Positions 1-9,742 of a stretch of 64,000 nucleotides of DNA are shown here, piece after piece. The stretch is from NCBI GenBank assembly GCA_023213315.1, contig JAKCPI010015784.1, forward strand, positions 62,001-126,000, given 5' to 3'. A program made the position numbers and the translations under genes. The notes under the pieces are model-generated. The model saw nothing but the letters and a program-made list of their open reading frames with translations. It did not search any database and had not been told where the DNA came from. Within the stretch, counting starts at the first letter, position 1. Each line of letters starts with the position of its first letter. The stretch is from Euborellia annulipes (Eukaryota > Arthropoda > Insecta > Dermaptera > Anisolabididae).

Positions 1-307
1 TCTTTAGGATAGTAAAACAAAACAAAATTTATATTTAAATAATTAACCAGTTCTATATAACTATTTGATTATGAGGAAGATATTAATATTCAATGAATGA
101 CTTGACAAGTCATAAATATATATTTAACAATTTTATGTTTTTTTTTGTTTGTGGGCCAATTGACTCATAACCTCCTGGAACCTGAGATCTCCAGATTATC
201 CTGGTCGATGTGCTATCCTTTACACGATGCCACGGATAGGCTGGAGATCCCGGGACCTATTTGTAAATAATAGAAAGAGAAAAGAAAATTGTATTTTATA
301 TCCCTTT

Positions 308-391
308 CAGGGGCGTATATAGAAATTTTTTCGGGGCCCGAACTGAAAATTTTTCTCCGGAAACCCCCCCCCCCCCTTATATACGCCCCTG
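308..391. mobile_element. hAT-type MITE (CAGGGGCGTATATA family)
   Basis: Ends CAGGGGCGTATATA and TATATACGCCCCTG are perfect inverted repeats. The flanks ATCCCTTT (300-307) and ATCCTTTT (392-399) match at 7 of 8 positions, the 8 bp duplication expected for hAT. A run of 14 C sits just inside the right end. It lies in the HBS1L intron upstream of exon 542-1251; the rest of 1-541 is AT-rich intron with nothing else recognised. Confidence 0.75.
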
Positions 392-541
392 ATCCTTTTA
401 ATAAACACATTTTATTGAAAAAGCAGAAAATGCAATAAAATAAACATTCCCTCGAATTAAAATAAAATTTTCATTTTTTTTCCTTCATGGGAAATAGATT
501 TTTATTTGGCCTTGTTTATTAAGTAATTTGTATTTTTTCAG

Positions 542-1251
542 ATCTCGCGATGTGAAAGCGGATCCCGTCAAGCAATACGAATCCGAGAGAGCAGATGGCA
601 AAGACAATTTGCATATGGTTGTAATTGGGCATGTGGACGCTGGCAAGAGTACTTTAATGGGCCACCTTCTCTATTTGGTTGGCCAAGTCAACAAGAAAAC
701 AATGCATAAATATGAACAAGAAAGTAAAAAAGTAGGCAAGCAATCGTTCATGTACGCATGGATCCTGGATGAAACCGGCGAGGAGAGATCCCGAGGAATT
801 ACAATGGATGTTGCCCAATCGAAATTTGAAACAGCCACAAAGACTGTAACATTATTGGACGCGCCTGGGCATAAAGATTTCATTCCGAATATGATAACGG
901 GAGCAACACAAGCGGACGTTGCTGTCCTTGTGACGGATGCCACACGAGGCGAATTCGAAACTGGATTCGAATCTGGTGGACAGACACGAGAGCATGCACT
1001 TCTAGTGCGTTCACTTGGTGTTAGTCAACTTGCCGTTGTCGTTAATAAACTTGATACCGTTGATTGGTCACAAGACCGTTTTCGTGAGATCTGTTCAAAG
1101 CTTGGCTCTTTTTTGAAATCAGCTGGCTTCCGGGATTCAGATGTCACGTATATTCCTTGTAGTGGATTAACTGGACAGAACCTCGTTTCGTCGCCTACGG
1201 AGGATTCACTTCTCAAATGGTACCAAGGACCTTGCTTGCTCGAAGTTATAG
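542..1251 (+). CDS. HBS1L: HBS1-like GTPase, exon with GTP-binding domain (partial gene)
   Basis: Internal exon of an Hbs1/eRF3-class translational GTPase. In this family the protein pairs with Pelota/Dom34 in the cytoplasm to rescue stalled ribosomes. Visible G motifs: GHVDAGKS (P-loop), GITMDV (switch I threonine), DAPGHKD (switch II), NKLD (base recognition) and an SGL near the end. The stretch [12 protein letters not shown] and the [13 protein letters not shown] block are typical of HBS1 rather than EF1A. The exon begins after a TTTTTTCAG acceptor (AG at 540-541) and ends ATAG|GTAATT. The codon split G|AT gives Asp at the junction with the next exon. The HBS1 N-terminal region is not in the window and must lie upstream. 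No frame break is seen. Confidence 0.95.
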
Positions 1252-1414
1252 GTAATTAGAGATATTTAATCCTTTTAAGACAATAAAAAGCTGAATCACA
1301 ATTTTAATTATTTTCTTTACCAAAAAAGAAAACCAAAATCAAGTTTTGCTTATTCTCTTTTTTTTTTTTTTTTAAGTAAGTTATCAAAAAATTATGGTTG
1401 AGTGATAATCAATA

Positions 1415-1925
1415 GGAGCAGGAGGATGCAGGCAGCCAGCAAGGAATAAAAAAACTTATTTCAATTTCGGGAACGCATCGTTCCTACCCTCAGGAAGATC
1501 AATTGTTAAAGTTGCTTAGGTGGATACATTGCGGTTCATATAAAAATATAATATAAATTTAATTTTTATATATACCATTAGATGACAATTGTTTGTATAA
1601 GAGAATTGTAGTAGGTGCCTGGACCCGAAACATCAGCACAGACTCCACCAGTCTTTCAATCTTGACCAGTGCTGATGTTTCGGGCCCATTTAACACAAAA
1701 AATACAGCCCAGGCATCTAATACAATTCTCTTATGACAAACAATTGTCTTCTAATAGTATATACAAATTAAATATATATTATATTTTTGCATGAACCTCT
1801 ATGTACCCACTTAAGCAACTTTAACAATTTATCGTCCTGAGGATGGAAACGATGGGTCCCCGAAACTTAGGCGAAATATCTGTAAGATTTTTTATACCTA
1901 CATCTTGCAGCTCTCCTGTTTATGT
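1415..1925. mobile_element. Hammerhead palindrome A (decayed), in HBS1L intron
   Basis: Imperfect inverted repeat of about 200 nt arms. Right-arm core CTGAGGA at 1837-1843 continues to GAAACTT at 1862-1868. The left arm (1463-1493, - strand) reads CTGAGGG..GAAATT. Core positions are mutated in both arms, so activity is unlikely. The arms also pair around 1500-1620 and 1690-1830. A second small inverted repeat (CCCGAAACATCAGC and its complement) lies in the loop at 1623-1688. The outer ends carry CAGCC-like sequence. Confidence 0.7.
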
Positions 1926-2321
1926 GCTTTAAGAATATCTAATTTGAAACATCTTATGCCAAATTGAAGTATCGAACTGACGTGTATCACCTTAATTTAA
2001 AGGGTATACTGTCTGATATTAATACTAGGGCTGTGCAAAAAATCGATTATTTAGATTATTTTTCATATTGTTTGAAAAGATGGAATGAGACTCGAATACT
2101 AAAAAAAAAAGAAAAATCAAAGGATTTTCACGAGAGTAAAAAATTGAAATTTTACTAGAGGATAAAAAAAAGGTATCATCGATTATTTCAGATTCCGGAT
2201 TCCAACTAATGTTCAGAATGTTGATCAGAGAAGTGGCTGTTCAACGATTAGAATGATAGACAGGAAGAGAGGATGTCAGCCAAAAGGAGAGCCTCTATCG
2301 AATAAAAATCTCCACTTAGAA

Positions 2322-2353
2322 GACGTTTCTGAATTAGATAAATCCATCATCAG
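2322..2353 (-). ncRNA. Hammerhead ribozyme-like core, palindrome B left arm
   Basis: On the - strand CTGATGA is followed by a stem II of TGGATT pairing with AATTCA, then GAAACGTC. Stem I is AGAA pairing with TTCT, then continuing weakly. All invariant core positions are intact. Confidence 0.65.
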
Positions 2354-2499
2354 TTCTTAAGAGATTACTGGCAATCTCAAGGTGTACACCATTGAGATGC
2401 AGATAGAGTTTTTATATAATTTTGTATATGTTTATATATAACAACTCTATCTGCATCTCAATGGTGTACACCTTGAGATTGCCAATAATCTCTTAAGAA

Positions 2500-2531
2500 C
2501 TGATGATGGATTTATATAATTCAGAAACGTC
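2500..2531 (+). ncRNA. Hammerhead ribozyme-like core, palindrome B right arm (sense to HBS1L)
   Basis: CTGATGA, stem II TGGATT/AATTCA, then GAAACGTC with a GUC cleavage triplet. Stem I forms from AGAA 5' of the core and TTCT 3' of it. It lies in the sense orientation of the HBS1L pre-mRNA. Stem III is only the AC/GU pair with no loop, so a monomer would be weak. Confidence 0.68.
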
Positions 2532-2805
2532 TTCTAAGTGGAGATATTTATTCAATCCTTTTGGCTGACATCCTCTCTTCCTGTCTATCATTCTAATGTT
2601 CAGAACGTTTAATAAAGTTTGATCCAAATGTGTGTTTCTTAAAAATCTTGCTCACTGAGGCGGCTCAACCCCCACATTGGAATTGAATTGATCTTTAATA
2701 AAGGACTAGTAATCTGGACCATACTCATATTTCCTCTTTCGTTCCTGGGCGTCTCACCAATTATGTTTAATATTTGAAAATTTATATTATTCTATTCCCT
2801 TTTAG

Positions 2806-2979
2806 ATAAATTTAAAGCACCTGAACGACCAATTAGCAAACCGTTTCGACTTTCAATCAATGACATCTTCAAAGGGACTGGATCTGGATTTTGTGTATCT
2901 GGACGTGTTGAAACAGGCATGTTACAAGTTGGTGACAAAATACTTGTACAGCCTCAAAATGAAACTGCCACAATAAAAG
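2806..2979 (+). CDS. HBS1L: HBS1-like GTPase, exon for start of beta-barrel domain II
   Basis: Continues the HBS1 frame (…EVI-D-KFKAPERPISKPFRL…). It encodes the linker and first half of the EF-Tu-like domain II, including the conserved KPFRL..NDIF..GSGFCVSGRVETG pattern found after the G domain in HBS1 and eRF3. The acceptor is TTTTAG at 2801-2805 and the donor is AAAAG|GTATAC. Codon GCT is split G|CT with the next exon. The intron before it (1252-2805) carries two hammerhead palindromes. The intron after it is short (2980-3131) with no recognisable insert. Confidence 0.93.
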
Positions 2980-3131
2980 GTATACTCTCATAATTAAAAT
3001 ACAATAGATTAGAATTGATGAAAGCGGATGACGTCCGCCTCTAATGGACATATTCTTTATTTAGAACATTTTTTTTGAATGGCCGTACATTTATATAAAT
3101 AAAATAATATTTATTGATTTCTACTTTGCAG

Positions 3132-3331
3132 CTCTATCAATCCAAGATCAGTCTGTTCAAGTATCTTTTGCTGGCGATCAAGTGTGTGCCACACTCTCTG
3201 GAATAGAAATACAACACGTCTCAGTAGGCTATATACTTTGTGATCCAACTCAACCGATCTCTGTGACGACAAAATTTGAAGCGAGAATTGTTGTCTTCAA
3301 TTTAACAGTTCCAATTACAAGAGGCTATTCG
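3132..3331 (+). CDS. HBS1L: HBS1-like GTPase, exon for end of domain II and start of domain III
   Basis: Reads ALSIQDQSVQ..FAGDQVCATLSGIEIQHVSVGYILC and then the domain III strand KFEARIVVFNL..PITRGYS. These match the HBS1 pattern of a GD(x)V..L.G(x)(x)I..VG..L. block followed by (R/K)F.ARI..FN. The acceptor is TTTGCAG (AG at 3130-3131) and the donor TTCG|GTAAGT is strong. The following 2.5 kb intron (3332-5826) is filled with SINEs and two ribozyme palindromes. Confidence 0.93.
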
Positions 3332-3413
3332 GTAAGTTTGGGCTCCCTATCTATCTTTTTCCTCCTTGCTAAAAACTCCTGTCTAAATGGCCTCAGATGC
3401 TGAAAAAGACCTA

Positions 3414-3684
3414 AAAACAAAAAAAAACACTCACACTTTTTTCTCATTCACACTCACACTCATACACACATTCACACTGTCTTTTCGGCAACTCGGGCCA
3501 TATAAGACATTTACGATAACCGTTATTGATTTAATAATATACATATATGGGGTCCAGGCATTCTTATTTAAGCCATTTGGTATCCAATTGGCTTAAATAA
3601 AATCATCGGACTGCCTGGGGTCCGAACCCGCGACGTTTGGTATACGAGGTTAGCACGCTAACCGCTACACCAAGCCCCGAGGGC
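3414..3684 (-). mobile_element. tRNA-derived SINE, full copy
   Basis: On the - strand it starts GCCCTCGGGGCTTGG. A box-A-like region (TGGTGTAGCGGTTAGCGTGC) and box B (GGGTTCGGACCCC) follow, then the family hairpin around AAGCCAATTGGATACC, a body with GCCGAAAAGAC, a GT/GA-rich tail and an A run. The same consensus recurs about a dozen times in the window. Confidence 0.85.
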
Positions 3685-3837
3685 ATCTAATTATTATTAT
3701 TATTATTACTTTGTCTTTTTAACAATGAACTCACCAGGACTGTAGATAAATACTTATATAGATGATGGGAAAAAGGTCAAATGAATGGAAATAAGCATAT
3801 ACGGTTGTATTATTATTATTTTTTTTTTTTTAATTAT

Positions 3838-3995
3838 AAAAAAAACATTCACACTTTTTTCTCATTCACACTCACACTTACACACTCATTCACTCAGTCT
3901 TTTGGGCAACTTAGGCCATTTAAGACTTTTAACGATATCCGTTAATGATTATTATACATATTGGGGTCCAGGCATTTTTATTTAAGTCATTTGGT
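3838..3995 (-). mobile_element. tRNA-derived SINE, 3' part only
   Basis: Contains the CACTCTTTT..CTCATTCACACTC tail, the AAGACTTTTAACGATA body and GGGGTCCAGGCATT, then breaks off before the tRNA head. It is a truncated copy of the SINE at 3414-3684. Confidence 0.75.
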
Positions 3996-4334
3996 TGTAT
4001 TATTTTTATTATAATACAGTATATTCTTGTTTTCGTTCTCGAAATCTCGTGGACTGATTTGACCTTTTTCACCCATCATCTATAGGCTATATTATTATTT
4101 AATTCCTGAGGACCCAGTGACTTCGCGGTCATTCGTAACTCAAATTCGACAAAAACATTGATGCTAGGATACCTTCCTTTTTTCTTTTTTCCTCTTTCTT
4201 TCTCTCACTCCTTCAGAAAATGAAATGGACTATCCATTTAGTATTTCCTTCAAAGTTTTATTACCCAGTCTTAATGAGATTCACAGGGCATTCCACAAGA
4301 ATCTCCCAGTGATGCTTTGGTTACGCGGCGTACT

Positions 4335-4471
4335 TCGCCCCGCGGGCTTGGTGTAGGAGTTAGTGTGCTGGCCTTGTATACCATGGGTCGCGGGTTCGGG
4401 TATCAGGCAGTCAGATGATTTTATTTAAGCCATTTGGATATCAAATGGCTTAAATAAGAATGCATGGACCC

Positions 4472-4474
<3 letters not shown>
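4335..4474 (+). mobile_element. tRNA-derived SINE, 5' part
   Basis: tRNA-like head (GGGCTTGGTGTAGGAGTTAG and CGCGGGTTCGG), then AAGCCATTTGGATATC and its mirror, ending GGACCCC. A long TA repeat follows in place of the usual body. Confidence 0.8.

Positions 4475-4528
<54 letters not shown>
4474..4528. repeat. (TA)n microsatellite
   Basis: About 27 uninterrupted TA units joined to the truncated SINE and just before palindrome C. Confidence 0.95.
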
Positions 4529-4531
<3 letters not shown>

Positions 4532-4911
4532 GGAATGGAAGAGAGCAAGTACAGGTGCAGCAAATAAAGAGAGCCTTTGGATGCCAAATGCCGAAAAGGA
4601 GATGTTTCGGACAAAATTTATTCGTCCATCCTCAGTCCTCTTTGGCTTATAAACTAATTAGGCACAAAGTTGTCATTGTTGTCGTGGCACAAAAAATATA
4701 CATGTGCACGAATTCGTGCCGCAACAACAATGACAACTTTGTGCCTAATTAGTTTATATGCCAACGAAGACTGAGGATGGACGAATAAATTTTGTCCGTA
4801 ACGTCTCCCTTTCAGCATTTGACATCCAAAGGCTCTCTTTATTTGCTGCACCTGTACTTGCTCTTTTCCATTCCATAACATCAACAGCAACTTCTCTTCA
4901 ATTTATATATA
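4532..4911. mobile_element. Hammerhead palindrome C with right-hand tail
   Basis: Inverted arms 4532-4690 and 4713-4874 share GGAATGGAA at the outside and GCACAAAGTTGTCATTG near the loop. Left core (4601-4635, -): CTGAGGA-T-GGAC…GTCC-GAAACATC, with a G to A change in the ACGU box. Right core (4771-4805, +) is CTGAGGA…GTCC-GTAACGTC, losing one A of GAAA. Stem I of the left core pairs GAGGA with TCCTT. A tail with ACATCAACAGCAAC follows the right arm. It lies in the third HBS1L intron shown. Confidence 0.8.
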
Positions 4912-5250
4912 TTATTAATATAACGGTGTACATCAAGGTTGATCTTTTTATTAGATAGCAATGATTTTAGTTAATAAAAATAAAAACAAACGTAAAATTA
5001 TTGAATGATAAATGATAAGCATTTATTGGAGGTATTTTCAGGCCAAATTAATTTGCCTTTTCGGGAATCTTAGTCTCTCCTTTCATCAGGACTAATGTGA
5101 TTATTAATAAATTAACACTATCCCTGAGTTCGTCATTTGAGAATGAAATTGACAGGCATTTACAAACCAGTAGACGAATTTGGACTGTCGATTTCAGTCT
5201 CATATGACGAAACCAGGGAGAGTGTTAATTTATCAATAAACACATTAGTC

Positions 5251-5285
5251 CTGATGAAGGGAGGCGTTTAGATTCCCGAAACGTC
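5251..5285 (+). ncRNA. Hammerhead ribozyme-like core, palindrome D right arm (sense to HBS1L)
   Basis: CTGATGA, extra A, stem II GGGA…TCCC (with one internal mismatch), GAAACGTC. Stem I pairs TTAGTC 5' with GACTT 3'. It lies in the sense strand of the large HBS1L intron. Confidence 0.68.
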
Positions 5286-5302
5286 GACTTCATAGGGAAA
5301 TA

Positions 5303-5398
5303 AATTTGGCCTGAAAATTACTGCAATAAAAGTGTTATCATTTAGCTTTCAATTTGGCCTGAAAATTACTGCAATAAAAGTGTTATCATTTAGCTTTC
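5303..5398. repeat. 48 bp direct duplication at edge of palindrome D
   Basis: Two back-to-back copies (5303-5350 and 5351-5398) starting AATTTGGCCTGAAAATTACT, apparently identical. They duplicate the outer part of the right arm. Confidence 0.9.
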
Positions 5399-5826
5399 AA
5401 CTATCTAATCTTGACATTTCTCTCAAAATTATTACGTACTAAATTTTTTTTTTTTTAATCTTACGTCCGAGATATATATTCTCAGTTTGCTTGATTGTTG
5501 GTATTTATTATTTATGAACGAAAAGTATTGTTATTAAGAAAGAAATTCATAATATACATATATCCGATGGTTCTTATAACCAGGGCTGGGGTTTCGCCAG
5601 GAAAATATGCCGACACAGAGAAAATCAAACAGGGTTTTATAGATTTTGTTCTTAAAATACTCTAGGACTGTTTGAGAACGTCTGGCGCATGCGCATTAAG
5701 GAAATGCGTTTGCGCATATGATCTTACTCTCTCCGCATGCGCCGAACGTTTGATCTCATATTTTATAAATGAACACCGAAATCCCAATCCTGCTTAATAA
5801 TTTTTTCTTCTTTTTTTTTGTTTTAG

Positions 5827-6093
5827 GCGGTCTTACACACTCAGGCGCTCACTGAACCTGTTGTAATAACAAAATTAATAGCTCAACTACATAAAAGTAC
5901 AGGCGAAATAAGCAAAGCAAAGCCTCGATGTTTGTTAAAAAATAGCAGCGCTATAATTGAGATCTCTACCTCTAAACCTATCTGTCTGGAGCTATATAAA
6001 GACCTGAAAGAATTGGGACGCATCATGCTCCGAACTGGAGGCGTCACAATTGCAGCTGGTTTAGTCACTCAAGTAACTAAAAACAAAAAATAA
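5827..6093 (+). CDS. HBS1L: HBS1-like GTPase, terminal exon (domain III C-terminus, stop)
   Basis: Last coding exon: AVLHTQALTEPVVITKLIAQL, then KSTGEISKAKPR and the conserved end ELYKDLKELGRIMLRTGG..IAAGLVT, closing with a lysine-rich tail and TAA at 6091-6093. GRIMLR.GG.TIAAG is the hallmark C-terminus of the EF1A/eRF3/HBS1 family and suggests an intact gene. The acceptor is TTTTAG at 5821-5826. No clear AATAAA lies close downstream. A terminal-inverted-repeat element starts about 80 nt past the stop, so the 3' UTR is either very short or runs into that element. Confidence 0.94.
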   Translation, partial: AVLHTQALTEPVVITKLIAQLHKSTGEISKAKPRCLLKNSSAIIEISTSKPICLELYKDLKELGRIMLRTGGVTIAAGLVTQVTKNKK

Positions 6094-6406
6094 TTCCTTT
6101 TGAAAAAAAATGAAAAAAAAAATGGTAGAAGCAGTCCAGAAATCACATATATTGATCTATATAGTATTTGGACCGTTTATTTTGAAAGCGGTGCTAGTCC
6201 ATTTAAAAAAAAAAAAAGATATCACGTAATTTGTTCTTAATTTAATGTAAATTTTTCTATGTATAACTAGTTTCTTAAAAAACTCTCATATTTTGTACAA
6301 TTTAAAATTGATGAAAGTGGTGTAAGTCCGATTTAAGGTTCCTATTATGTGTCCAGAGTTAGTAGGTTTGGTTACTTATTAATATAAATATATGAAGCAG
6401 TTATTG

Positions 6407-6686
6407 AGGTATGTCTGTGGCTGGAAGTATTTCTAAGGCGGAGTCAAAAAAAATTGCAAAACATATGCAGCCAAAATTATTTATTTTATTATGCTGTTCC
6501 AGGCTAACGTTTCGGCCATTGGTCTAGGCCTTCAGAGCTAATCACATCACATATTACTATTATTATTATTATTATGATAATATGTATGAAAATATTTTAG
6601 CTCTGAAGATGGCCTAGACCAGTGGCCGAAACGTTAGCCTGGAACGGCATAATAAAAGAAATAATTTTCGCTGCATATGTTTTGCA
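6407..6686. mobile_element. Hammerhead palindrome E with exact 17 bp target duplication
   Basis: ATATGAAGCAGTTATTG occurs at 6390-6406 and 6687-6703. The left side has an unpaired tail of about 46 nt containing TGTGGCTGGAAG (complement CAGCCACA). Arms then run from TTGCAAAACATATGCAGCC (6454) to its mirror. The right core is intact; the left core (6506-6535, -) has CTGAAGG. Confidence 0.88.
6603..6635 (+). ncRNA. Hammerhead ribozyme-like core, palindrome E right arm
   Basis: CTGAAGA, extra T, stem II GGCC…GGCC, GAAACGTT (GUU triplet). Stem I is GCT before the core pairing with AGC after the triplet. Confidence 0.65.
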
Positions 6687-7142
6687 ATATGAAGCAGTTA
6701 TTGCCTCTGGTGCATCATGAATATTTCAAAACACTGCCACATGCAGAGCCTAAGTAAATAATACGAATATCTTGTAAATTTAACAATGTAATTAACGTCT
6801 AAAATTAAAAATACTTCTATTTATATCGTGCTATTATTTGTAAACAAAATTGAATTAATATGAAAAATATTTTAAGTGATATTTGATTTTTCAAAATTGA
6901 AATTACAAGATTTTTTTTTTTTTGAAAGTGGTATAAGTGCATTTGCAGCCCATTATTATACATTAGTTTACTCAAATTCGCCTAAAACAAATTTATATAA
7001 CCAAATTACATATTGATAAATAAGTACAAACATTGCCAGACTTTATATAATTTGTCTACATTTTTTAATGAGATATGCTTACCTTTAATTTTCTCAAAAC
7101 AAGAGAAAATGGACTTGGTCCACTTTCAAAATAAACGGTCCA

Positions 7143-7598
7143 TATATATAATGATACTAGTGTATTCTTTCTTGGACAGTTGGTATGTATTATGGTATTC
7201 CTGGCGGCCGAAACAGAGCTTGCGCCATCTGTAAACTAAATAAACAATTATTTATATTTTTTATTAATTACCCCACTTGTCATTGATTGTCGAAGAAAGG
7301 AAACACCAGTGTCATTATACGTACATATATAAAACTTAATTTATTTAATAAATAAAATTACTTGTTTACGGGTAAACTGTAAGCGGTTACGCCATCCCGG
7401 GCAAAAAGACAAATTACTTCCCCCTTGGGGATATATATCCCCTTGGGAATATATTAATATAGACGCCTATATTATTTTTAAAATCTTCTTCTTTCTTCGC
7501 CCTATTCCCGAGGTGCGGGGTCGGCGGTCTTACTGTATATATATTTGTTAAATAAAGATATGTTTTTTATTTCCAATAAAATCAAAACATTTCATTTA
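7143..7598. other. AT-rich stretch with a dispersed repeat fragment
   Basis: Mostly AT-rich with no reading frame. At 7485-7530 TTCGCCCTATTCCCGAGGTG and GGGTCGGCGG resemble 38675-38705 (CCTATTACCGCGATGCGGAG), so it is a diverged dispersed repeat. Confidence 0.5.
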
Positions 7599-7836
7599 AA
7601 TTGGAAAAAGGAACGGGAGCCTTCCCGGGAACAGCAACCAGGATAAATAAAAAGCTTTATATTTCGTTGCCGACGTTTCGGGTGCTAGACGCACTCATCC
7701 TCAGGACGGCTTCCACCCTAAACGTCGGCAACGAAATATAAAGTTTCTTTATTTAACCTGGCTGCTGTTCCCGGGAAGGCTCCCGTTCCTTTTTCCAATT
7801 TGAATATCTACAGCCATTCAACTCAAGAAATTCTAT
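7599..7836. mobile_element. Hammerhead palindrome F (inner part deleted) with tail
   Basis: Arms AATTGGAAAAAGGAACGGGA… and mirror end at 7800. The left core (7672-7704, -) is CTGAGGA-T-GAGTGC…GCACCC-GAAACGTC with stem I GTC/GGC. The right arm keeps only the part after stem II (TAAACGTCGGCAACG), so the right core is lost. A tail with AATATCTACAGCCATTC follows the right arm. It belongs to the same family as 36270-36702. Confidence 0.8.
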
Positions 7837-7954
7837 CAATTTTATTTAAATTTTAATAAAAGCAGATATTTAGAAAAAAACTATTTTATGAATGTCAGTG
7901 GGGACATTTAAAGTTTACAATATATATTTAAAAAATGATTTATTTAAAATAAAG

Positions 7955-8105
7955 GTCCCTAAGGGCATAGGCCTCTCCTCTCCGACTCTGGTCCTGCCAG
8001 CTCACATTCTTTTTGAGGCTTTTCTGCGTTCCCTCCTATTGTCCAATGGATAATTATTTTTGTCTATCGATGATCATCCATCCATTCTTGCAATATGTCC
8101 CGTCC
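7955..8105 (-). pseudogene. Non-LTR retrotransposon C-terminal fragment
   Basis: The - strand encodes WRWTGHIARMDG before a stop, a hallmark of the C-terminal part of many LINE reverse-transcriptase ORFs. A basic Arg/Lys-rich stretch follows in another frame. It is a very short relic with no flanking LINE body. Confidence 0.5.
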
Positions 8106-8162
8106 ATCTCCATTAAACAAATATTAATATATTGAAATAATAAATACTTGAAAACAATTCGG

Positions 8163-8900
8163 CTGAAAAGTTCGTTGGATAACTAATAAAAAGACTTTTT
8201 TTTGTCAAAATTTGACTTTATTCTTCGTTCTATCATCATTCCAGCGCTTCTCTTACATTTCGATACCTTTTTTGTAGAACGATTTATCTTTGGCTTCAAA
8301 ATAGGCTTCAGTTTCGGCGATCACCGCTTCATTGGGGCCAAATCTCTTTCTCTGAAGCATTTTATTGAGGCCTGCCTTGAGGTAGGAGTCGCTGAAGAAT
8401 ACGGTGGGTGCGGAAGCAATTCGAAGTGTAATTCGTGCAAAACGAGCAACTTGTGACACGGTGCATTGTCTTGATGAAATAGCACTTTTTTCTTTTGCAT
8501 TTTAGTCTGTTTCTTTGCAATTTCTTCGTTCAAATGCACCAATAACGCCATGTAGTATTCACTATTGACTGTTTTACCTTTTTCAAGATAGTCAATGAAC
8601 AAAATTCCGTGTGCATCTCAAAATCCGGTCCACAACCTTTCCAGCCGACTGTTGCGCTTTTTGCCGCTTTGGACGTGGTTCTCGGGGCAATCCACTCAGA
8701 TGACCATTGGTTTTGAGTGTAGTGGTTGATCCATGTTTCATCCATTGTTACATACCGAGCGAAAAAATCTCTTTTATTTCGCCGAAACAGTTCCAATCAG
8801 GCCTCTGAATCACCAACACGATGTTGTTTTTGTTACACTGTGAGCAAGTTTTGGCTTGAACGACAAAAGTAGCGCCAATAAAACCAGTGTAACTTGTTAA
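8163..8900 (-). pseudogene. Mariner-type transposase relic
   Basis: Read right to left on the - strand, successive frames give VTMDETWINHYTQ (first catalytic Asp), then IDYLEKGKTVNSEYY and KKKVLFHQDNAPCHK (second Asp), then LLPHPPYSSATPTS where the family has LPHPPYSPDLAPSD. It continues as KRFGPNEAVIAETEAYFE and DKSFYKKGIE. At least two frameshifts and loss of the third Asp region make it dead. The N-terminal HTH is missing. The left edge GGCTGAAAAGTTCG resembles a mariner end. Confidence 0.85.
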
Positions 8901-9317
8901 CTAATAATCGTATTGTCGATATAAGTTAAAAATATTTTATTGGTTTAATAAATAAAAAATAACAAATAGCAAAACGCTGGCCCCCAAATTTTGGCGCCCA
9001 TAAGGACAGTTCGAGTTTGCTTTCCGCCCTCCCTCAGAACGGGCCCTGTTGTAGTTTATTTGTATAGTAAAAAATAATTAAATTAATTTTCATAAGGACA
9101 AATAATTTGCGTATTATCCGTTTATTTTATATTTGATCGCAGTGTGATGGAATCATAATTTTAATACAAATAACGAGTGTTTTGTAAATCGTCACACATT
9201 CCTAACTAATGGTATTTTAAAGTAAATACGCCCGCCAAGAATAGAATTTTTATAAAATTTGTATCTGTTGCTTGTACTGAAGATGATTTTATCACACTGT
9301 GATCGTCCTTAAGGCGG

Positions 9318-9742
9318 CTAAACATGTAAATGCAAACTTGACAAGCGTGCATGTGCATTCTTCTTGTACATGTACAAGCATGCATAAATTCCCTTTGCCA
9401 CCACACGGCTCAAGCAACCTAAATAACCTAATAAAAATGGGCGAAACAAAAGGTTATTTATTCAAAGAAATACGCACTTGCTTTAAACAGAGATACAATA
9501 AATATTAATATTTAAATTGAAATTTTAAATGAATTAAATAAATATCAAATGTCAAGAGGTCTATAAAATGGCAGAGAGTTTTGCTTGCGCAAATATGCTT
9601 GTGCATGATTAACATTCAATCGGGTATCAAGCCGCTTGCACAATTAACATGCTTGAGTAAAATTCTTCTACAGACGCTACAGTTTGCTTGTACAAAAAGA
9701 TTGTACAGGCATGCTTGTCAAGTTTGCAGTTACCTGTGTATT
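9318..9742. mobile_element. Inverted-repeat element, unclassified
   Basis: ATGTAAATGCAAACTTGACA at 9326 is mirrored by TGTCAAGTTTGCAGTTACC at 9717-9735, with CATGC/TGTACA-rich inner ends. There is no coding capacity and no ribozyme core. Confidence 0.55.

Larger units (their letters stand above)
2247..2603. mobile_element. Hammerhead palindrome B, in HBS1L intron
   Basis: Arms of about 165 nt are nearly perfect inverted repeats (TTAGAATGATAGACAGG.. at 2247 against its complement ending near 2597), with a short AT loop near 2420. Both arms keep a full core (see the entries at 2322 and 2500). The outer block GTCAGCCAAAAGG is present in the left arm and mirrored in the right arm. Confidence 0.85.
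5007..5398. mobile_element. Hammerhead palindrome D
   Basis: The arms share GATAA..ATT..TTTTCAGGCCAAATT and its complement. The right core (5251-5285) is intact. The left core (5053-5089, -) keeps CTGATGA and the stem but has GAAAAGGC in place of GAAACGTC. It belongs to the same family as the element at 35764-36216. Confidence 0.8.
6171..7142. mobile_element. Terminal-inverted-repeat element abutting the HBS1L 3' end
   Basis: The left end GGACCGTTTATTTTGAAAG and its complement at 7125-7142 define inverted ends. A GAAAGYGGT..TAAGTCC/GC motif repeats at 6185, 6312 and 6923 and at the right end, giving an IR/DR-like layout seen in some Tc1-type elements. No transposase frame is present. Palindrome E is inserted inside. 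Confidence 0.6.

Noticed and set aside
1623..1688. CTGATGTTTCGGG / CCCGAAACATCAGC stem in the loop of palindrome A as another hammerhead
   Set aside because: Spacing is wrong: there is no stem II between CTGATG and the GAAAC complement. It is just a short inverted repeat.
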